In this document: positions 7,662 to 12,205 of the stretch, one piece after another
Layout: each line of letters opens with the position of its first letter
How positions within the stretch are numbered: the stretch's first letter is position 1
Source: Burkholderia sp.
GTDB taxonomy: Bacteria > Pseudomonadota > Gammaproteobacteria > Burkholderiales > Burkholderiaceae
Length of the DNA stretch: 12,205 bases
Direction: 5' to 3'
Assembly: GCA_028292565.1 (NCBI GenBank)
Contig: JAQGMD010000380.1
Coordinates: 1 to 12,205, forward strand
Translations under genes and position numbers: made by a program
Notes under the pieces: generated by a model
Databases searched by the model: none
What the model was told of the DNA's origin: nothing
The model's input: only the letters and a program-made list of their open reading frames with translations

Positions 7662-10600
7662 ATGACGCGACCCACCCTGACATTGCGACGTGCAATAGTG
7701 CTGGTCGTGGCAGTGGGCCTGTTGCTGCCGGGCGTGCTAGGCAGCGCGTACTCATGGCTGAAAATCAACAACGAAGACCTGCGCCGGCCCACCCTCGAAC
7801 TGCTGGAGCAGCACGCGACTGTCCTGGCGGCCGGCATGCGTGAGCCTTTGCAGCACATGAACCAGGAAAGCGCTAAAGCGCTGCTGGAGGCCATGCTCGC
7901 ACGCAATCAGGACATTGTCGGCGTCGAGGTCCAGGGCAATGTGTTTGGCGTGTTTGTTGCCGGCGAACGGCCGGAGCGGCGCGTCGGCTTCACCGCAACG
8001 TCGCACAGGCCGGTGACATATGACGGCTCCACCATCGGCTCGGTCCGGATCGAGGTCGGCAGCAATCGCCTGCACGACGGAATGGTGAAGACGCTGTTCG
8101 AATCGATGATCGCGGTTGCCGCGCAAGCCGTGCTGTCGGCCGCACTCATCCTGATCCTGCTCGAACGACGCCTGCTCCGCCCGCTGCAGCGTCTCGGCCA
8201 AGGCGCGGAGCGCCTGGCGAACCGGCAACTGGATGAGCCATTCACCTGGCAGCGCCGCGACGAAATAGGCCTGCTCGCCCGCCGGCTGGAAGAAACTCGG
8301 ATCAGCCTGCGCGAGCTTTTCGAGGAACTAGCCCGAAAGAACCGGGAACTGAAGGACGACATCGGCAATCGCAGCCGCATCAAGCAGGAACTACAGGAAC
8401 GCGAAGCGCGTTTCCGCGTGCTGGTCGAACAAAGCCCGATCGCGATCATCGAGTGGGATGCGGACTATACGGTGCATGAATGGAATGATGCCGCGGAAAG
8501 GATTTTCGGCTATCGCCGCGATGAGGCGCTGGGCCGGCACGCCAGCTTCATGATGCCGCACGCGGACCAGGAAGTGATGAATGCGCGCTTCCACCAGTAC
8601 CGCGCCGGCGAAGGAGACAGCCGCAACATTACCCAGAATCGCAGGGCCGACGGCACCATCATTACTTGCCAGTGGATCCATACCCCCATCTCGGATGAAA
8701 GCGGGCGCACCGGCCGCCTGTTGTCGATCGCGGAAGACATTACCGAAAAGCGCGCCGCGGAAGAGGCGCGCGTACTCTCGGAAGCCAAGTTCGCCGGCGC
8801 CTTCGAATGCAATCCGGATGCAGTTGCCATCAACCGCCTGAGCGACGGCCTGATCATCGACGCCAACCAGGCGGCCGAGAGAACCACCGGTTTCCTGCGT
8901 GAGGAATGCATAGGAAAGACAACCATCGCCCTTAACCTGTGGGTCGATCCGGAAGAACGCACCGCGCTGTACGAAAAGTTCTCGCGGGACAAGAATGTGA
9001 CAGATTTCCGATGGAGCATGCGCACAAAGTACGGTGAAATCCGGCAATGCGTGACCAATGGCACAGTGTTCGAGGTGGCGCAGGTAGCCTATATGCTGAC
9101 TGTAATCCGTGACATCACTGATCAGCTGCGGCTGGAGGAAGAAAAGGCGGAGGCCGATCGGGCGCTATTGCGGCTGGCGCAGGGCGCACGCGATATCGCC
9201 GGTGAGTCGTTCTTCGACCTGTTGGTCGCCGACCTGGCGTCGGCGCTGCGGGCCGACCATGCTTTCATCGGTTTGCACCTGCCCGATGCGCCGCATCAGT
9301 TCAAGACGATCGCGGCCCACGTCAGGGGCCACTCGGTCGAAAACTTCGAATACAACACCGCCGGCACCCCCTGTGAACGTACACTCAATGGCGAGATCTG
9401 TGTATTTCCCCATCATTTGCAGGTATTGTTCCCGACTGTCCAGGACCTGACCAGGAATCGCTGGGAAAGCTATGCCGGCGCACCGTTGCGCGATGCCGGC
9501 GGCTCAACCATCGGCCTGCTCGCGGTGATGCATTCGCAGCCGCTCGGCAATCCGGACCTGGTGCGATCGCTGCTCCAGGTATTCAGTGAGCGCGCGTCCG
9601 CCGAACTGGAGCGCAAACGCGCCGAAGGGAAACTGCGCAGCAGCGAACAACGCTTCTCCAACATCTTCCAGTCATCCCCGGTAGCCATGTTCGTTACCCA
9701 GGTTCATGGGAACCACGTCATCAAGGACGTCAATGGCGCGTTCGAGCGGCTTTTCTTGCGCAGCCGCGAGTCGGTCATCGGCAAAAACACCATCGAGATA
9801 TCCTTGTATTGCGACCTGGCGGACAGGGCCGCCCTCGTGCAGGAAATCAGGCAGATCGGGATCATCCACAGGGAACATGAAATCTGGATGTATCGCGGCG
9901 ATGCGAGCCGCGTGCTGGTGCAGATTTCCGGGCACACCTTCGTGCTCGCCGGCGAGGTTTACTCCGTCATCGCCTGTATGGACATCACCGACAAGCGACG
10001 CATCGAGGATGAAATCCGCAAGCTCAATGCAACCTTGGAACAACGCGTCATCGAGCGCACGGAAGAACTGCAACAGGCCAACCAGGAACTCGCCTATACG
10101 CTTGAAACCCTGAATATGGCGCAGGAAGAGCTGGTCCGGAGCGAAAAGCTGGCGGCGCTGGGATCGCTGGTCGCCGGCGTGGCGCATGAACTTAACACAC
10201 CGATTGGCAACAGCCTGATGGTTGCCAGCACGCTGCTCGACCAGACCCGCGTACTGGCTGAATGCTATGCCAACAACCGCTTGAAACGATCGCTGCTTGA
10301 GAACTACATCACCGACGCGGGAAAGGCCGGCGACATCCTTGTGCACAACCTGCACCGCGCGGCCGACCTGGTGGTCAGTTTCAAACAGGTCGCGGTCGAC
10401 CAGACGACGTCACAGCGTCGCCGGTTCTCGCTTGCGGAAGTAGTGTCCGAAATCATGCTGACGCTGTGGCCCACCCTCAAGAAAACCGCGTTCCGGGTAG
10501 ACCAGCGCATTCCGGATGCTCTAGAAATGGACAGCTACCCGGGCCCGCTGGGACAAGTGCTGACCAATCTCGTGGCTAACGCACTGGTCCATGGTTTCGA

Positions 10601-10952
10601 GGGCCGCAACACCGGCGTCGTCTCGATTTCCGCACATACAACCGCGAACGGATGGATGGACCTGGTCGTGCAGGATGACGGCATAGGCATCCCGGCCGCG
10701 AACCTCAACCGCATCTTCGATCCCTTCTTCACCACCAAGCTCGGCGATGGCGGTTCCGGGCTCGGACTCAACATCACGCACAACATCGTAACGGGAATAC
10801 TTGGCGGTCGGATCCGCGTTCATAGCGAGGTCGGCGCCGGCGCGACCTTCGTGCTTACGTTACCGCTGGTGGCGCCGCAAAAGCAGGGCGAGGATGAGTC
10901 ATTGAAGACCAGGATGGCGATGGCGGAAGGTGGAGGACGCAGGGATTTTTGA
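7662..10952 (+). CDS. Membrane sensor histidine kinase with HAMP, three PAS domains and a GAF domain
   Basis: A 1096-residue inner-membrane sensor kinase. TM1 is at about 9-30, a periplasmic sensor of about 120 residues follows to 148, and TM2 is at about 149-168. HAMP (about 169-222) leads into PAS1 (about 248-365), PAS2 (about 375-488), GAF (about 503-650) and PAS3 (about 662-778). A coiled coil (about 780-830) precedes the HisKA domain, with phospho-acceptor His842 in AHELNTPIGN. The ATPase domain shows the N box around Asn973 (NLVANALVHGF), DDGIGIP (1005-1011), FDPFFTTK (1019-1026) and GSGLGLN (1031-1037). A tail of about 25 charged residues follows. It has no receiver or Hpt domain, so it should signal directly to the response regulator encoded 55 bp upstream. 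The ATG is followed at once by the TM1 segment; its ribosome-binding site is weak. The ligand is unknown. Confidence 0.93.
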   Translation: MTRPTLTLRRAIVLVVAVGLLLPGVLGSAYSWLKINNEDLRRPTLELLEQHATVLAAGMREPLQHMNQESAKALLEAMLARNQDIVGVEVQGNVFGVFVAGERPERRVGFTATSHRPVTYDGSTIGSVRIEVGSNRLHDGMVKTLFESMIAVAAQAVLSAALILILLERRLLRPLQRLGQGAERLANRQLDEPFTWQRRDEIGLLARRLEETRISLRELFEELARKNRELKDDIGNRSRIKQELQEREARFRVLVEQSPIAIIEWDADYTVHEWNDAAERIFGYRRDEALGRHASFMMPHADQEVMNARFHQYRAGEGDSRNITQNRRADGTIITCQWIHTPISDESGRTGRLLSIAEDITEKRAAEEARVLSEAKFAGAFECNPDAVAINRLSDGLIIDANQAAERTTGFLREECIGKTTIALNLWVDPEERTALYEKFSRDKNVTDFRWSMRTKYGEIRQCVTNGTVFEVAQVAYMLTVIRDITDQLRLEEEKAEADRALLRLAQGARDIAGESFFDLLVADLASALRADHAFIGLHLPDAPHQFKTIAAHVRGHSVENFEYNTAGTPCERTLNGEICVFPHHLQVLFPTVQDLTRNRWESYAGAPLRDAGGSTIGLLAVMHSQPLGNPDLVRSLLQVFSERASAELERKRAEGKLRSSEQRFSNIFQSSPVAMFVTQVHGNHVIKDVNGAFERLFLRSRESVIGKNTIEISLYCDLADRAALVQEIRQIGIIHREHEIWMYRGDASRVLVQISGHTFVLAGEVYSVIACMDITDKRRIEDEIRKLNATLEQRVIERTEELQQANQELAYTLETLNMAQEELVRSEKLAALGSLVAGVAHELNTPIGNSLMVASTLLDQTRVLAECYANNRLKRSLLENYITDAGKAGDILVHNLHRAADLVVSFKQVAVDQTTSQRRRFSLAEVVSEIMLTLWPTLKKTAFRVDQRIPDALEMDSYPGPLGQVLTNLVANALVHGFEGRNTGVVSISAHTTANGWMDLVVQDDGIGIPAANLNRIFDPFFTTKLGDGGSGLGLNITHNIVTGILGGRIRVHSEVGAGATFVLTLPLVAPQKQGEDESLKTRMAMAEGGGRRDF

Positions 10953-11185
10953 AAGTCTCTGTTCCGTACTCCCATTCCCCTCTGTCTCGCCGTTCCCTCC
11001 CTTTCAAGGGGGGCAGTTCGGCAATTTTTCGTTGCCATTTGCCTTCACTTTCGAGCAGTTGCCTCCTTTACTACACGTTCGGACACGTACTTCTCAGTGC
11101 CTCAAGGTAATTATTGCAATTAAAGCAAGCGTATATTATCGTCGCTGTTGTTAACTAAATGGCAATATTTCGCACTCAGGCACAT
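10953..11185. other. Intergenic region between the kinase gene and vgrG, AT-rich in its second half
   Basis: The 233-bp gap holds no gene that I can support. The first part has the pyrimidine-rich then G-rich stretch CCCTCCCTTTCAAGGGGGG (10995-11013) and a small hairpin GGCAA/TTGCC (11020-11036). Neither makes a good terminator. From about 11100 the DNA turns AT-rich, with ATTGCAAT (11113-11120), a perfect 8-bp palindrome flanked by TAATT/AATTA arms, and -10-like TATATT/TATTAT (11132-11139). This is probably the vgrG promoter zone, but no well-spaced -35/-10 pair could be assigned. Confidence 0.5.
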
Positions 11186-12205
11186 ATGTCAGATCTGTCC
11201 CACCGAATCGCCGGCATCATGAATCAGGAGTCAGCCTTCTCTTCGGAGGCGCGTCTCTACCAACTTGATACGCCCCTTCAAGCTACCCTTCTGGTCGAAA
11301 GCTTCGTCGGCAGGGAAGAGCTGTCGGCGCTGTATGAGTACCACATCAATTGCCTTTCCAGCGACACGCACATTGAGCTCAAACGCCTGCTGGGCCAACA
11401 GGTCACTTTGCGTACACGCCTGGCCGACGGCACACAGGGCGCACGCACCGGTTATGTTTCGGCCGTCGCCCAACTCGGCGCAGACGGCGGATTCGCGCGA
11501 TATCAGCTGACCCTCGTGCCCTGGTTGTGGATGGCGACGCAGCGACGCACCTCCCGCGTGTTCCAGGACAAAAGCGTCCTGCAAATCATAGAAGAAGTCC
11601 TCGCCGCCGATGCGCCTCGCAACAACTGGCGGATGACCAAGGAAGCGGAAGCCTTCCTCGGCAATGCCCGTCCCCGGAGCTACTGCTGCCAATACCGCGA
11701 AAGCGACTACACGTTTGTCACCCGGCTGCTGGCCGAAGAAGGCATCGGGTTTTACTTCGAAGAGGCCGAGGAAAGCGGCAGCAACGTATCGCGGCAACGC
11801 CTGGTGCTGTTCGCCGACTCAACCCAGTTCGCCGACGATTACAGCGCCGCCCACGCCAATGGCGGCAAAGGCATCCGCTTTCACCGCGAATCCGCCACCG
11901 AAGTGCAAGACACCATCCAGGCGCTCGGTTCGGAACGCCGGCTGCAACCGGCCATCACCACCGTCGCCGGCTGGGACTACAAAGCCAAGCGCGTCATGAC
12001 CACCACCCTGCCCACTGCCCATCAATTCGGTGGCGCCAACGCCCCGCGCGTCGAGAGCTATGACTGGGCGGGCATCTATCCATTCGCGACGCTGGGGGAG
12101 GCCGACCACTATGCGCGCATTTTGCGCGACGCCACCGACGCCCGCTTCAAAAGCTGGTTCGGACAAAGTTCGGTACGGACATTCCGCCCCGGCACCGCAT
12201 TTGAC
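11186..12205 (+). CDS. vgrG: Type VI secretion system spike protein VgrG (TssI), N-terminal part (cut by window edge)
   Basis: VgrG trimers form the puncturing tip of the type VI secretion system and carry or recruit effectors. The 340 visible residues stay open to the window end and cover the gp27-like base. Typical blocks are LDTPLQATLLVESFVGREEL (27-46), LYEYHINCLSSDTHIELKRLLGQ (49-71, read as consecutive family blocks), VFQDKSVLQIIEEV (125-138), CCQYRESDYTFVTRLLAEEG (167-186) and WDYKAKRV (253-260). The gp5-like OB fold, needle and any C-terminal effector lie beyond the edge. The ATG at 11186 has AGG 5 nt upstream. A second in-frame ATG at 11219 lacks a ribosome-binding site, and the family usually has residues before LDTPL. 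No other T6SS gene is in the window, so this may be an orphan vgrG island or the edge of a cluster. Confidence 0.93.
   Translation, partial: MSDLSHRIAGIMNQESAFSSEARLYQLDTPLQATLLVESFVGREELSALYEYHINCLSSDTHIELKRLLGQQVTLRTRLADGTQGARTGYVSAVAQLGADGGFARYQLTLVPWLWMATQRRTSRVFQDKSVLQIIEEVLAADAPRNNWRMTKEAEAFLGNARPRSYCCQYRESDYTFVTRLLAEEGIGFYFEEAEESGSNVSRQRLVLFADSTQFADDYSAAHANGGKGIRFHRESATEVQDTIQALGSERRLQPAITTVAGWDYKAKRVMTTTLPTAHQFGGANAPRVESYDWAGIYPFATLGEADHYARILRDATDARFKSWFGQSSVRTFRPGTAFD

Noticed and set aside
7662..10952. Kinase gene as a hybrid kinase or phosphorelay protein
   Set aside because: No receiver or Hpt motif is present after the ATPase domain; the protein ends about 25 residues past it.
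11020..11036. GGCAA/TTGCC hairpin as a terminator for the kinase gene
   Set aside because: The stem is only 5 bp and no T-run follows it on the plus strand.
11160..11174. Near sigma-54 promoter motif TGGCAATATTTCGCA before vgrG
   Set aside because: The GG and GC elements are one base closer than sigma-54 tolerates well, and the predicted start would fall at the first base of the chosen start codon. It would fit better only if vgrG began at 11219, where no ribosome-binding site is visible.
1..12205. CRISPR arrays, tRNA or rRNA genes, insertion sequences, prophage attachment sites
   Set aside because: I scanned by eye for regularly spaced repeats, transposase-like proteins and RNA-gene signatures and saw none in this window.

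Overview
The window looks like chromosomal DNA from a GC-rich betaproteobacterium of the order Burkholderiales, probably close to the Oxalobacteraceae (Herbaspirillum-like). The evidence is the leuC-leuD spacing with an entericidin-like remnant, the aroC / MFS / M48 lipoprotein cluster, and the protein sequences themselves. The family placement is inferred from protein character and gene order, not from any search.

Layout. Positions 1-5016 are housekeeping and all on the minus strand. In transcription order from the right they are aroC (chorismate synthase), a 12-TM MFS transporter, an M48 zinc metalloprotease lipoprotein whose start overlaps the MFS stop by ATGA, a strong hairpin terminator, then leuC and the beginning of leuD (cut by the left edge). 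LeuC and LeuD together form isopropylmalate isomerase of leucine synthesis. A short stretch between them resembles the tail of an entericidin-type lipoprotein that has lost its front half.

Positions 5017-5353 are a divergent intergenic region with a possible aroC promoter, a perfect 10-bp tandem duplication, a small inverted repeat and a leader hairpin. To its right, on the plus strand, is a two-gene signalling unit. The first gene encodes a receiver-DUF3369-GGDEF-EAL protein with a degenerate GGDTF site and an intact EAL site, so it is predicted to be a phosphorylation-controlled c-di-GMP phosphodiesterase. The second, 55 bp downstream, encodes a membrane histidine kinase with a periplasmic sensor, HAMP, PAS-PAS-GAF-PAS and HisKA/HATPase domains. 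It has no receiver of its own, so the neighbouring response regulator is the obvious partner.

After a 233-bp gap that includes an AT-rich stretch, the window ends inside a vgrG-type gene: 340 residues of the gp27-like base of a type VI secretion spike protein. Its C-terminal part, and any adaptor or effector genes behind it, lie beyond the right edge.

Overall, most of the window is recognisable and ordinary. I see no clearly undescribed system. The parts most worth a second look are the two-component c-di-GMP module next to a T6SS spike gene, the eroded entericidin between leuC and leuD, and the repeat-bearing region at 5017-5353.
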